5,346 nucleotides of DNA from Planctomycetota bacterium (GTDB lineage: Bacteria > Planctomycetota > J058 > J103), in contig RFJN01000219.1 in the NCBI GenBank assembly GCA_003694875.1, positions 1 through 5,346 on the forward strand, in the 5' to 3' direction. Every line of letters begins with the position of its first letter. The stretch's first letter is position 1. The notes under the pieces were generated by a model, which ran no database searches, was not told where the DNA came from, and saw only the letters and a list, made by a program, of their open reading frames with translations. Both the position numbers and the translations under genes were made by a program. This document shows positions 1-5,346 of the stretch, one piece after another.

Positions 1-472
1 GCGGGACCACGATCCGGCCCGGCCGGACGTAGGTGCCGAACACGATGTCCCACAGCGGGCTCGTCACCCCGTGGTTCTTGCGCGGATTGCCGAAGTGGTG
101 GTAGAGGTGGTGCTTGCGCAGCCAGCGGCTGTACGGTCCGCGCGGGGGGTGGGTGTGGCTGCGGCGGTGCGCCACCTCGTAGGCGAGCCAGCTCAGCGCG
201 ATCGCACCGACGTACAGACCGCCGTACAGCGCCCCGAGCCACGGCACGGTGAGCAGCGCGAACAGCCCGAGCACCGGCACCGCCATCTGGAGCTTCTTGT
301 GCGGTGGGCTGTAGTAGCGCGTGTTGGCGTGGTGTTGCAGGTGCTCGCGCGAGAAGTCGACCCGGCCGCGCGGCCGGTGCCCGAGCCAGTCGTGCAGCGC
401 GTACTCGAGAAAGCTCCAGGTCAACGCACCCGCGGCGACCGCACCGATCGCCGCGCCGATCGAACCCTGCAT
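1..472 (-). CDS. Fatty acid hydroxylase / sterol desaturase family protein (partial, C-terminus beyond window)
   Basis: This is an integral-membrane di-iron oxygenase of the type that hydroxylates or desaturates lipid chains, sterols or carotenoids. The 157 visible residues begin MQGSIGAAIG. The histidine clusters that bind the iron pair are present in family order: HDWLGH (residues 27-32, HX4H), HLQHH (44-48, HXXHH), HRRSHTH (102-108) and HHLYHH (121-126). They are followed by NHGVTSPLWDIVFGT (133-147), which resembles the end of the Scs7-type fatty acid 2-hydroxylase domain. Hydrophobic stretches at about 4-24 and 62-98 fit membrane segments. The start at 472 is favoured by an AAGGAGGG ribosome site 8 nt upstream. 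The gene begins 2 bp after the TetR stop codon, so the two are probably co-transcribed and translationally coupled. The reading frame is open to the left edge, so only a short tail should be missing. The family is clear; the substrate cannot be read from sequence. Confidence 0.9.
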   Translation of the reverse strand, partial: MQGSIGAAIGAVAAGALTWSFLEYALHDWLGHRPRGRVDFSREHLQHHANTRYYSPPHKKLQMAVPVLGLFALLTVPWLGALYGGLYVGAIALSWLAYEVAHRRSHTHPPRGPYSRWLRKHHLYHHFGNPRKNHGVTSPLWDIVFGTYVRPGRIVVP

Positions 473-474
473 GG

Positions 475-1293
475 TCAGTTCCCTCCTTCGCTCGGTTGCG
501 AGCTGATCTCGAACCCCTCGCGCTCCCCCGGCGGCTCCGCCGGCACGCGCGCCTGCTCGAAAAGCGAGCGTGCGGCGGCGATCTGTTCCGGGCCCGCGCC
601 CCAGCCGCCGAGCAGCGCGTCGATCAGTTCCCGCCCGAGCCGGTCGACCTCGAGTCCGGGCGCCTCGAGCCGTTCGAGCTTGCGAAGCTGCAGCACCCCC
701 TGCAGCCCCGCCCAGATCGTGAGCGTGCGGGTGACGGGGTCACCCGGCTGCAGCGCACCACTCTCGCTCGCGCGCTCGAAGCAGGCGGCGACGAGCCGCC
801 AGATCGGCGCCGCGGCGTCGACGACCTGCTGGGCCTCGGGATCGCGCAGCACGATGCGCGTGGTGGACAGCACCCGCGTGAGCAGCCCGAAGCGCGTCGG
901 ATTGCGCCGGGCGAGTTCCCGGTAGCTGTCGGCGAGCGCGACCACGCGCGCGAGTGCGGCGGTGCCGGGCTCGACGCGGCGCTCGACGAACTGCCGCTCC
1001 AGGCCGGCGAGCAGCGCATCGAACTCGCGGGCGAGCCGACCGAGTTCGCGCCGCTGCAGCGCGAGCAGCAGCGCGTCCTTCGAGGGGAAGTAGCGGTACA
1101 GCGCCCCCACCGCCACGTCCATCTGGGCGGCGAGCCGCGCGACGGTGAACGCCTCGAAGCCGTCGCGGTCGATCAGCTCCATGGCGGCGTCCAGATACGC
1201 CTCGATCCTCGCCGCCCGGGCGCGCGCGCGCCGCCCCCCTCCCGTGGCCCTGGTGTCCGCCTCCCGCTCCCTCGTGTCCAGAAAGTCGTTCAT
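475..1293 (-). CDS. TetR/AcrR family transcriptional regulator
   Basis: This is a 272-residue one-component DNA-binding regulator, probably a repressor released by a small ligand. After a short arginine-rich N-terminus (about 20-30), residues 30-80 form the TetR helix-turn-helix domain. It shows the family pattern of an AAMELIDRDGFEAFTVARLA stretch and then a recognition helix ending in GALYRYFPSKDALL (63-76). The rest (about 85-250) is a helical ligand-binding and dimerisation region too variable to suggest an effector. The tail after about 250 is polar and probably disordered. The length is somewhat above the usual 190-230 residues. The start at 1293 is chosen because a GGAG site sits 8 nt upstream and the HTH follows at the usual distance; the frame stays open further upstream, but without family similarity. 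It is transcribed with the hydroxylase and diverges from the molybdenum enzyme operon. It probably represses its own promoter, and whether it controls the divergent operon is an inference. Confidence 0.92.
   Translation of the reverse strand: MNDFLDTREREADTRATGGGRRARARAARIEAYLDAAMELIDRDGFEAFTVARLAAQMDVAVGALYRYFPSKDALLLALQRRELGRLAREFDALLAGLERQFVERRVEPGTAALARVVALADSYRELARRNPTRFGLLTRVLSTTRIVLRDPEAQQVVDAAAPIWRLVAACFERASESGALQPGDPVTRTLTIWAGLQGVLQLRKLERLEAPGLEVDRLGRELIDALLGGWGAGPEQIAAARSLFEQARVPAEPPGEREGFEISSQPSEGGN
481..488 (-). promoter_or_regulatory. Strong ribosome binding site for the hydroxylase gene, inside the TetR gene
   Basis: On the minus strand this reads AAGGAGGG, with an 8-nt spacer to the ATG at 472. 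It lies within the last codons of the TetR gene, whose stop is at 477-475. This arrangement fits translational coupling and supports the chosen start of the hydroxylase. Confidence 0.8.
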
Positions 1294-1301
1294 TTGACGA
1301 A

Positions 1302-1305
1302 CTCC
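1302..1305 (-). promoter_or_regulatory. Ribosome binding site deciding the TetR start
   Basis: On the minus strand this reads GGAG (TGGAG including 1306), 8 nt before the ATG at 1293. Upstream in-frame ATG codons lie within the promoter region or beyond it, so this site supports the start at 1293. Confidence 0.6.
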
Positions 1306-1328
1306 ATTCGCGCAGTGAACCTGGCTCA

Positions 1329-1334
1329 TATAAT
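1329..1334 (+). promoter_or_regulatory. Possible plus-strand -10 box (TATAAT)
   Basis: A perfect TATAAT hexamer on the plus strand overlaps the predicted operator. No good -35 box lies at 16-18 nt upstream; the closest TTGACG (1294-1299) is 29 nt away, which is too far. If used, it would give a leader of about 240 nt for the molybdenum enzyme operon and place it under the same operator. It may simply be a by-product of the AT-rich minus-strand promoter. Confidence 0.25.
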
Positions 1335-1358
1335 GAATCTCATTCATTTCCATGTCAA
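1330..1358 (-). promoter_or_regulatory. Predicted sigma-70-type promoter of the tetR-hydroxylase unit
   Basis: Read on the minus strand, a perfect TTGACA -35 box (1358-1353) is followed after exactly 17 nt by CATTAT (1335-1330), which matches 4 of 6 positions of the -10 consensus. The predicted transcription start is near 1323, giving a leader of about 30 nt that contains the GGAG ribosome site. The promoter lies in a conspicuous AT-rich patch (about 1290-1360) within otherwise very GC-rich DNA. Confidence 0.7.
1332..1348. promoter_or_regulatory. Perfect inverted repeat, probable TetR operator
   Basis: The sequence AATGAAT-CTC-ATTCATT is a perfect 7-bp inverted repeat with a 3-bp centre. It lies between the -35 and -10 boxes of the tetR promoter and overlaps the -10 by 4 bp. 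A dimeric repressor bound here would exclude RNA polymerase. That placement, next to a TetR gene, is the classic autoregulatory layout. The assignment to this TetR is inferred from position and symmetry. Confidence 0.7.
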
Positions 1359-1512
1359 GGGGCTGTTCGTGCCCCACCGACAGCGGCCACGCCGGCGGAG
1401 CAGCACACCGGTTGGTGTCGCGGTGTCCGGCAGTTCCGGGTCCCCGTGTCGCTGCCGCGGTCGCCGCGACAGGCGAAGGCGGCGCCGCGCCGTGCCGCGA
1501 CGCGCCCGCCCC
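1359..1512. other. GC-rich intergenic stretch with no recognised gene
   Basis: This is the middle of the 288-bp divergent intergenic region. I see no coding sequence with family similarity, no RNA gene and no terminator-like hairpin followed by a T-run. The only notable structure is a small inverted repeat, ACACC-GGTT-GGTGT, at 1405-1418. Long open frames cross this region on both strands, but that is expected at this GC content. Confidence 0.5.
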
Positions 1513-1542
1513 TTGGCCGCGGCCCCGCCCATCCGCTATCCT
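1513..1542 (+). promoter_or_regulatory. Candidate promoter of the molybdenum enzyme operon
   Basis: TTGGCC (1513-1518) and TATCCT (1537-1542) are separated by 18 nt, and each matches 4 of 6 consensus positions. The predicted transcription start near 1549 gives a leader of about 33 nt that includes the GGGGAG ribosome site. The match is modest, and in GC-rich organisms such pairs occur by chance, so this is a candidate only. Confidence 0.35.
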
Positions 1543-1568
1543 CTGCCTGTTCGTCCGGGACCCGCCAC

Positions 1569-1574
1569 GGGGAG
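1569..1574 (+). promoter_or_regulatory. Ribosome binding site deciding the small-subunit start
   Basis: GGGGAG lies 7 nt upstream of the ATG at 1582. The alternative in-frame ATG at 1609, closer to where the family's conserved region begins, has no purine-rich site before it. The longer reading is therefore preferred. Confidence 0.6.
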
Positions 1575-1581
1575 ACGCCGC

Positions 1582-2085
1582 ATGGACCGACCCGTCACGC
1601 GACGCTGCATGCCGCTTCGCATCAACGGCGAGACGGTGCAGCCCGCCTTCGCCGCCCACAAGACGCTGCTCGAGGTGCTGCGCGAGGATCTCGGGCTGAC
1701 CGGCACCAAGCACGGCTGCGAGCTCGGCGAGTGCGGAGCGTGTCTGGTGCTGCTCGACGGCGAGCCCGTGCTCTCGTGCCTGCTCATGCCGCAGGACTGC
1801 GCGGGCCGGGAGATCACCACGATCGAGGGGCTGCGCGACGGGCCCGAACTCCACCCGTTGCAGCGCGCGTTCGCCGAACTCGGCGCCGCGCAGTGCGGCT
1901 ACTGCACCCCGGGCTTCCTCCTCGCGGCGAAGGCGCTGCTCGACCGCGAGCCGCAGCCCGATCGCGCCCGCATCGTCGAGGCGCTCAGCGGCAACCTGTG
2001 CCGCTGCACCGGCTATCTCAAGATCTTCGAAGCCGTCGAACGCGCGCGCGATGCGCTGTCCGCCGCGCACACCGCCGAGGAGTGA
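1582..2085 (+). CDS. hcrC: Small [2Fe-2S] subunit of a 4-hydroxybenzoyl-CoA reductase-type molybdenum enzyme
   Basis: This 167-residue cytoplasmic subunit carries electrons between the FAD subunit and the molybdenum site. It has the two [2Fe-2S] motifs of the xanthine dehydrogenase family. The N-terminal plant-ferredoxin-type fold has C46, C51, C54 and C66 (C-X4-C-X2-C-X11-C, in CELGECGAC...C). The C-terminal helical domain has C105, C108, C140 and C142 (CGYC ... CRC). All eight cysteine ligands are present. The length is close to the usual 155-165 residues; a start at 1609 (158 residues) would fit the family equally well, but the ribosome site favours 1582. It is first in the operon, 5 bp before the large-subunit gene. 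The specific enzyme type is not visible in this subunit. It is inferred from the FAD subunit downstream, and the gene order matches hbaBCD, where this would be the hbaB position. Membership of the family is certain; the named reaction is less so. Confidence 0.9.
   Translation: MDRPVTRRCMPLRINGETVQPAFAAHKTLLEVLREDLGLTGTKHGCELGECGACLVLLDGEPVLSCLLMPQDCAGREITTIEGLRDGPELHPLQRAFAELGAAQCGYCTPGFLLAAKALLDREPQPDRARIVEALSGNLCRCTGYLKIFEAVERARDALSAAHTAEE
2077..2082 (+). promoter_or_regulatory. Ribosome binding site supporting the long N-terminus of the large subunit
   Basis: GAGGAG at the 3' end of the small-subunit gene is 8 nt before the ATG at 2091. This good site supports the arginine-rich N-terminal extension of the large subunit as genuinely translated. 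Confidence 0.65.
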
Positions 2086-2090
2086 GCCCC

Positions 2091-4646
2091 ATGAGCGAGC
2101 GCGATCCCGATCGCGAGAGCCCGCGCCCGAGCGCGCGCGAGCGCCGACGCCGCCGCCGGCCCGGCCCCGACGTCAACCGCGGCAACCTCGATTCGCACCT
2201 GCGGCCGCGCGAATCGCTGCGGGTGATCGGCAAGCCGCTGCGCAAGATCGAGGCCTTCCGCAAGGTGTGCGGCGAGATGCGGTACGCCGACGATCTCGCG
2301 CTGCCGCGCATGCTGCACATGAAGCTGCTGCGCTCGCCGCACCCGTACGCGCGCATCGTGCGCATCGACACGACCGAGGCCGAGGCCACCCCGGGCGTGC
2401 ACGCGGTTCTCACCGGCCGCGATCTGCCCACCCCGTACGGCATCCTGCCGGTCAGCCAGGACGAGCACGCGCTGTGCATCGACCGGGTGCGCCACATAGG
2501 CGATCCGGTCGCGGCGGTCGCCGCCGTCGACGAGGAGACCGCCGAGGCGGCCGCCGAGCGGATCGTGGTCGAGTACGAGCCGCTCGAGCCGGTGGCCAAC
2601 CCCGAGCAGGCGCTGCGCGAGGACCGCGAGCCGCTGCACCCCGACTTCTCGGCCACGGCCAACATCCACAAGCTCGTCTCGCTGCGCTTCGGCGACACCG
2701 ACGCGGCGATCGAAGACGCCGACCTCGTGCTCGAGGACACGTTCTTCTACGAGGGCAACACGCACCTGCCGATCGAGCAGCACGCCTGCCTCGCGCACCT
2801 CGAGCCCGACGGGCGACTCACCCTGTGGTCCTCCACCCAGACGCCGCACTACGTGCACCGGGCGCTCGCCAAGGTGCTCGCGCCCTTTCCCGCCTCGCGC
2901 ATCCGCGTGATCGCCTGCCACAACGGCGGCGGCTTCGGCGGCAAGTCCGATCCGTTCAACCACGAGATCGTCGCGTGCAAGCTCGCGCTCGTGACCGGCC
3001 GCCCCGTCAAGTGCGCGCTCACCCGCGAGGAGGTCTTCTACTGCCACCGCGGACGCCACCCGGTGCTCATGTGGGTGCGGACGGGCTTCCGTCGCGACGG
3101 CGCGATCACCGGCATGCACTTCCGGACGCTGCTCGACGGCGGGGCATACGGCAGCTACGGCGTCGCGAGCACCTTCTACACCGGCGCGCTGCAGACCGTC
3201 ACCTACAGGGTCCCCACCTACCGCTTCGAGGGCGCGCGCGCCTACACGAACAAGCCCCCCTGCGGCCCGAAGCGCGGCCACGGCACCCCGCAGCCGCGCT
3301 TCGGGCTCGAGGTGCAGCTCGACAAGGCCGCGTGCGCGCTCGGCATCGACCCGGCCGATCTGCGCCTGCGCCACCTGCACCCGCCGGGCGCGCTGACCGC
3401 CAACCACCTGCGGGTGGGCTCGATGGGGCTGCGCGCCTGCATCGAGAAGGTCGTGGAGGCGAGCGGCTGGCGCGAGCGCCGCGGCCGGCTCGGCCGCTGT
3501 CCCGACACCGGCCGCGCACGCGGACTCGGGCTCGCCTGCTCGAGCTACATCACCGGCGCGGGGCTGCCGATCTACTGGAACGCCATGCCGCACTCCGGCG
3601 TGCAGCTCAAGCTCGACCGCTCCGGTGGCGTGACCGTCTTCTGCGGTTCGACCGACATCGGGCAGGGCTCGGACTCGGTGCTCGCGTACGTCGTCGCCGA
3701 GGAACTCGGTCTCGATCCGTTCTCGATCCACGTGGTCGCAGGCGACACCGACCTGACGCCGGTCGATCTCGGCAGCTACAGCTCGCGGGTCACGCTCATG
3801 ACCGGCAACGCGGCGCTCGAGGCCGCAAGCCGCGCGCGCTCGCTGCTCGCCCGCGCGGTCGGCGAGGAACTCGGGGTGCCGCCCGACCGGCTCGCGTTCG
3901 CCGAGGGGCGGGTGTTCGACACCGCCGAGCCCGAGTACGGCGTCGCGTTCGCCGAGGCGGTCGAGATCGCCGAGGCGCGCTTCGGCACGATCGGCACCAC
4001 CGGCTCCTACACCCCGCCGCCCGCGGCCGGCCGCTACAAGGGGGCGGGCGTGGGGCCGTCGCCCGCCTACAGCTACACCGCGTGCGTGTGCGAGGTGGAG
4101 GTGGACGAGGAGACCGGCATCGTCGCGGTCCCGCGGGTCTGGATCGCGCACGACATAGGCCGCGCGATCAACCCCACCCTCGCGATCGGGCAGGTCGAGG
4201 GCGGCGTCTACATGGGGCTCGGCGAGGCGCTCATGGAGTCCATGCGCTATCGCGAGAAGCGGCGGGTGATCCACCGCCACCCGTCCATGCTCGAGTACAA
4301 GAGCCCCACGAGCTTCGAGGCGCCCGAGATCCACACCTTCCTGATCGAGGATCCCGACCCCAACGGCCCGTACGGCGCCAAGGAAGTCGGGCAGGGACCG
4401 CTGTTGCCGATTCCGCCGGCGGTGGCGAACGCGGTGTACGACGCGGTGGGCGTGCGCATCGACGAGGTGCCGATCGAGCCCGACAAGGTGCTGCGCGCGC
4501 TCGAGGCGAAGGCCAGGGGCAAGCCGGCGCGCGTCGGTCCCCGGCGCTTCCCCGCGATCCCGTTCCCCGATCCGATCGACGTCGAGCCGCCGGCCTCGCT
4601 GCGCACCGCGGCGGACACCCCGAGCGAGGAGTTGGCCACCCCATGA
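2091..4646 (+). CDS. hcrA: Large molybdenum cofactor subunit, 4-hydroxybenzoyl-CoA reductase alpha-type (xanthine dehydrogenase family)
   Basis: This 851-residue catalytic subunit should bind molybdopterin cytosine dinucleotide. Residues about 44-165 form the aldehyde oxidase/xanthine dehydrogenase a/b hammerhead domain (RVIGKPLRKIEAFRKVCGEM onward), and the rest is the molybdopterin-binding region. Visible motifs are GGGFGGK (279-285), RGHG (395-398), DIGQGS (522-527), GSYSSRVT (561-568) and GAKE (762-765), whose E765 aligns with the catalytic glutamate of the family. RGHG, GSYSSRVT and the segment around YTGAL (363-367) resemble my recollection of Thauera HcrA. HcrA has about 769 residues; this protein is longer, with an arginine-rich N-terminus (1-40, runs of R at 18-23) and a proline-rich tail (about 810-851). 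The N-terminus lacks the hydrophobic stretch of a Tat signal, so the protein should be cytoplasmic. The loop CGPKRGHG differs from CGAMRGHG that I recall in HcrA. The likely reaction is reductive dehydroxylation of an aromatic acyl-CoA; another substrate is possible. Confidence 0.88.
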   Translation: MSERDPDRESPRPSARERRRRRRPGPDVNRGNLDSHLRPRESLRVIGKPLRKIEAFRKVCGEMRYADDLALPRMLHMKLLRSPHPYARIVRIDTTEAEATPGVHAVLTGRDLPTPYGILPVSQDEHALCIDRVRHIGDPVAAVAAVDEETAEAAAERIVVEYEPLEPVANPEQALREDREPLHPDFSATANIHKLVSLRFGDTDAAIEDADLVLEDTFFYEGNTHLPIEQHACLAHLEPDGRLTLWSSTQTPHYVHRALAKVLAPFPASRIRVIACHNGGGFGGKSDPFNHEIVACKLALVTGRPVKCALTREEVFYCHRGRHPVLMWVRTGFRRDGAITGMHFRTLLDGGAYGSYGVASTFYTGALQTVTYRVPTYRFEGARAYTNKPPCGPKRGHGTPQPRFGLEVQLDKAACALGIDPADLRLRHLHPPGALTANHLRVGSMGLRACIEKVVEASGWRERRGRLGRCPDTGRARGLGLACSSYITGAGLPIYWNAMPHSGVQLKLDRSGGVTVFCGSTDIGQGSDSVLAYVVAEELGLDPFSIHVVAGDTDLTPVDLGSYSSRVTLMTGNAALEAASRARSLLARAVGEELGVPPDRLAFAEGRVFDTAEPEYGVAFAEAVEIAEARFGTIGTTGSYTPPPAAGRYKGAGVGPSPAYSYTACVCEVEVDEETGIVAVPRVWIAHDIGRAINPTLAIGQVEGGVYMGLGEALMESMRYREKRRVIHRHPSMLEYKSPTSFEAPEIHTFLIEDPDPNGPYGAKEVGQGPLLPIPPAVANAVYDAVGVRIDEVPIEPDKVLRALEAKARGKPARVGPRRFPAIPFPDPIDVEPPASLRTAADTPSEELATP
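4626..4631 (+). promoter_or_regulatory. Ribosome binding site for the FAD subunit
   Basis: GAGGAG near the end of the large-subunit gene lies 11 nt before the ATG at 4643 and 14 nt before the second in-frame ATG at 4646. The spacing favours 4643, which makes a 4-bp ATGA overlap with the upstream stop codon, a sign of translational coupling. Confidence 0.5.
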
Positions 4647-5346
4647 TGCGCCTGCCCCCCTTCACGTACCTGCAGCCCGCGAGCGTCGACGAGGCGCTCG
4701 CGCTCGCGCGCCAGCACGGCCCCGAGGCGTGTTACGTCGCAGGCGGCACCGACCTGTGGCCGAACATGAAGCGGCGACAGCTCAGCCCGCCGGTGGTGAT
4801 CTCGCTCGCTCGGCTCGCGGAGCTGCGCGGCATCGAGATCACCGAGGAGGGCGGGTTGCGCATCGGCGCGCTCACCACGCTGACCGAACTCGCCGCCGCC
4901 CCCGCGGTGCGCGAGCGCTGGCCCGTGGTGGCCGAGGCGGCGGCGCTGATCTCGACCCCGCCGCTGCGCAACATGGGCACGATCGGCGGCAACCTCCTGA
5001 TCGACACGCGCTGCACCTATTACGACCAGTCGTACGCGTGGCGCAAGGCGATCGACTTCTGCATGAAGAAGGACGGCAAGATCTGCTGGGTGGCGCCCTC
5101 GAGCCCGCGCTGCTGGGCGGTGCAGAGCTCGGACGAGGCGCCGGTCATGTGCGCGATCGGCGCGCGGCTCACCTTCCGCTCCCCGCACGGCGGCGAGCGC
5201 GAACTCGAGGCCGACGCCCTGTACCGTGACGACGGAATCGCGCACCTCACCAAGCAGCCGCTCGAGCTGCTCACCCACATCACGCTTCCGCCGCCGCGCG
5301 GCTGGCGCGCGCACTACATCAAGCTGCGCCGGCGCGGCAGCTTCGA
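4643..5346 (+). CDS. hcrB: FAD subunit with [4Fe-4S] insert, 4-hydroxybenzoyl-CoA reductase beta-type (partial, C-terminus beyond window)
   Basis: The 234 visible residues belong to the molybdenum-hydroxylase FAD subunit family (CoxM/HcrB-like). The FAD-binding motifs are AGGTDLWPNM (33-42) and NMGTIGGNL (110-118). Directly after the second comes an insert with C124, C140, C148 and C157, spaced X15, X7 and X8. As I recall, the [4Fe-4S] ligands of Thauera HcrB are C122, C138, C146 and C155, with identical spacing and nearly identical position. Ordinary FAD subunits of xanthine or CO dehydrogenases lack this insert. The cluster is thought to let a low-potential donor such as ferredoxin feed electrons inward through FAD, so the enzyme reduces its substrate instead of oxidising it. 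The gene overlaps the large-subunit stop by 4 bp; a start at 4646 is an alternative. The family length is about 320 residues, so roughly 90 C-terminal residues lie beyond the right edge. Confidence 0.9.
   Translation, partial: MMRLPPFTYLQPASVDEALALARQHGPEACYVAGGTDLWPNMKRRQLSPPVVISLARLAELRGIEITEEGGLRIGALTTLTELAAAPAVRERWPVVAEAAALISTPPLRNMGTIGGNLLIDTRCTYYDQSYAWRKAIDFCMKKDGKICWVAPSSPRCWAVQSSDEAPVMCAIGARLTFRSPHGGERELEADALYRDDGIAHLTKQPLELLTHITLPPPRGWRAHYIKLRRRGSF

Noticed and set aside
1294..1490. Longer N-terminus for the TetR protein using upstream in-frame starts
   Set aside because: Those codons lie within the promoter and operator, and the GGAG site is correctly spaced only for the ATG at 1293.
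304..1581. Long plus-strand open frame running antisense to the TetR gene and continuing in frame into the small [2Fe-2S] subunit
   Set aside because: The translation upstream of 1582 is low-complexity, Arg/Pro/Ala-rich and has no family similarity, while the TetR gene on the other strand is clear. It is a consequence of the lack of stop codons in GC-rich DNA.
1446..2090. In-frame upstream extension of the large subunit across the small-subunit gene, suggesting a fusion
   Set aside because: This stretch is an out-of-frame reading of the small subunit. The ATG at 2091 has its own GAGGAG site, and the conserved domain begins after it.
2091..2190. Tat signal peptide at the N-terminus of the large subunit, suggested by the arginine run
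   Set aside because: There is no hydrophobic segment or cleavage site after the arginines, and the sequence continues as charged and polar residues into the conserved domain.
2013..4334. 773-residue open frame antisense to the large subunit
   Set aside because: It has no recognisable motif, is a mirror of strongly conserved coding sequence on the plus strand, and has no ribosome site or promoter that I could see.
4247..5314. Long minus-strand open frame opposite the large and FAD subunits
   Set aside because: Its composition is that of a shadow frame, and it conflicts with two well-supported overlapping plus-strand genes.
4643..5346. Ordinary CO dehydrogenase or xanthine dehydrogenase FAD subunit
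   Set aside because: The four-cysteine insert with HcrB spacing is absent from those subunits, so the 4-hydroxybenzoyl-CoA reductase type is the better match.

Overview
The window is very GC-rich DNA with tightly packed genes and G/C-ending codons. It looks like a chromosomal segment of a high-GC bacterium, most likely a proteobacterium, but the sequence does not fix the genus. It holds two divergent transcription units around a 288-bp intergenic region (1294-1581).

Left unit (minus strand, 1293 down to 1): a TetR-family regulator (475-1293), followed 2 bp later by a membrane-bound di-iron fatty acid hydroxylase/sterol desaturase family protein. The hydroxylase runs off the left edge, with 157 residues visible. 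A strong Shine-Dalgarno for it lies inside the end of the regulator gene. Upstream of the regulator is a good sigma-70-type promoter, with a perfect 7-3-7 inverted repeat filling the spacer and overlapping the -10. This is the expected layout of an autorepressed TetR gene.

Right unit (plus strand, 1582 to the right edge): three genes of the xanthine dehydrogenase/molybdenum hydroxylase family in the order small [2Fe-2S] subunit (1582-2085), large molybdenum cofactor subunit (2091-4646), and FAD subunit (4643 to edge, truncated). Junctions are a 5-bp gap and a 4-bp ATGA overlap, so this is one operon encoding one complex. The FAD subunit has the four-cysteine insert C-X15-C-X7-C-X8-C, which in 4-hydroxybenzoyl-CoA reductase carries an extra [4Fe-4S] cluster. 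The large subunit also resembles that enzyme's alpha subunit (RGHG, GSYSSRVT and GAKE motifs). The order small-large-FAD is that of hbaBCD of Rhodopseudomonas rather than hcrABC of Thauera.

The best reading is a 4-hydroxybenzoyl-CoA reductase-type enzyme that takes low-potential electrons through [4Fe-4S], FAD and two [2Fe-2S] clusters to a molybdenum site. Its true substrate is open: no CoA ligase or aromatic pathway gene is visible, the large subunit has terminal extensions and an altered active-site loop, and the neighbours concern lipid modification. No RNA genes, mobile elements, CRISPR arrays or clear terminators were seen.
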